Shown here piece after piece: positions 63,763-64,000 of a stretch of 64,000 nt of DNA. Below the pieces are notes generated by a model, which saw nothing but the letters and a program-made list of their open reading frames with translations, made no database searches and was not told where the DNA came from. Within the stretch, counting starts at the first letter, position 1. Each line of letters starts with the position of its first letter. Source of the DNA: Tridacna crocea (Eukaryota; Mollusca; Bivalvia; Cardiida; Cardiidae); assembly GCA_943736015.1 (NCBI GenBank), contig OX031065.1:15591427-15655426 (forward strand), in the 5' to 3' direction. The position numbers and the translations under genes are program-made.

Positions 63763-64000
63763 TTAACCCTTTCCCAAACAATCCCTGGTTTTTACAACCC
63801 AGGAGAAGAGTCCTCTTGAAGACATGGTGGAAAAAAGGAGGAAAGGCTAAATGCTGGTAACCAGCATTTTCTCCTTTTCCTACTATGTTTTCTACCTTAT
63901 CGAAAACAGAAGAAATCATCATGAATGGTACATTTCATTTCTGTTCTCATGACCTTCTCAATTTGGTTTAATCCCAAAAGTTTGTTGTTTGTGAAAGGGT
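63763..64000. repeat. Family A MITE cut by the window edge
   Basis: TTAACCCTTTCCCAAACAAT at the left; a hairpin with several arm mismatches. The last bases (GTGAAAGGGT) are the start of its right TIR. Confidence 0.85.

Overview
This window is eukaryotic nuclear DNA, AT-rich and intron-rich. The best guess is a mollusc, probably a bivalve. This rests on the gene structures (short exons, GT-AG introns), on tRNA-derived SINEs with a tail rich in AACCAACC, and on terminal-repeat elements carrying ~155-170 bp tandem units of the kind known from bivalves. The species cannot be named from sequence alone. Only three genes are supported, and nearly everything else is repeat.

Layout. (1) 1,977-20,386, minus strand: NOP9, a nucleolar Pumilio-repeat protein for 40S ribosome biogenesis. 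I assembled 10 coding exons with consistent splice phases, giving 781 codons plus stop and an unusual Arg-Gly-rich tail. (2) 20,387-20,767: a 381-bp gap between two divergent start codons, with a CACGTG E-box and a CCGGAA ETS-type site; it looks like a bidirectional promoter. (3) 20,768-51,429, plus strand: AFG3L2, the mitochondrial inner-membrane m-AAA protease. I assembled 19 coding exons, 767 codons plus stop, complete from presequence to stop. (4) 51,430-60,778: intergenic DNA made mostly of repeats. (5) 60,779-63,386, minus strand: the last three coding exons of a VAT1/VAT1L-type quinone-oxidoreductase-like gene; its 5' part lies beyond the window.

Repeats. Introns and intergenic DNA are packed with a ~200-240 bp palindromic MITE, called family A here. 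It has TTAA at both ends, termini TTAACYCTTTACCA, and a central hairpin with arms of about 30 bp. About 100 recognisable copies, intact or broken, occur in 64 kb, in both orientations, often end to end sharing one TTAA. A second family (B) has the same terminal motif but a different body. TTAA targets plus CCC/CCY termini suggest a piggyBac-type transposase acting in trans; no transposase lies here. A related element with no insertion, at 50.5 kb, shows a TTAA at the place where the 53.85 kb copy is occupied.

Other mobile DNA includes CAGGG...CCCTG elements of 0.16-1.65 kb with 5-6 bp target duplications, two copies of a 190-bp MITE with a 97-nt near-perfect palindrome, a 498-bp solo LTR inside a tandem-repeat array, SINEs, and long foldbacks. 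The genes do housekeeping work: NOP9 in the nucleolus, AFG3L2 in mitochondrial proteostasis. Most translatable short ORFs outside the listed exons are fragments of the MITEs, not genes.
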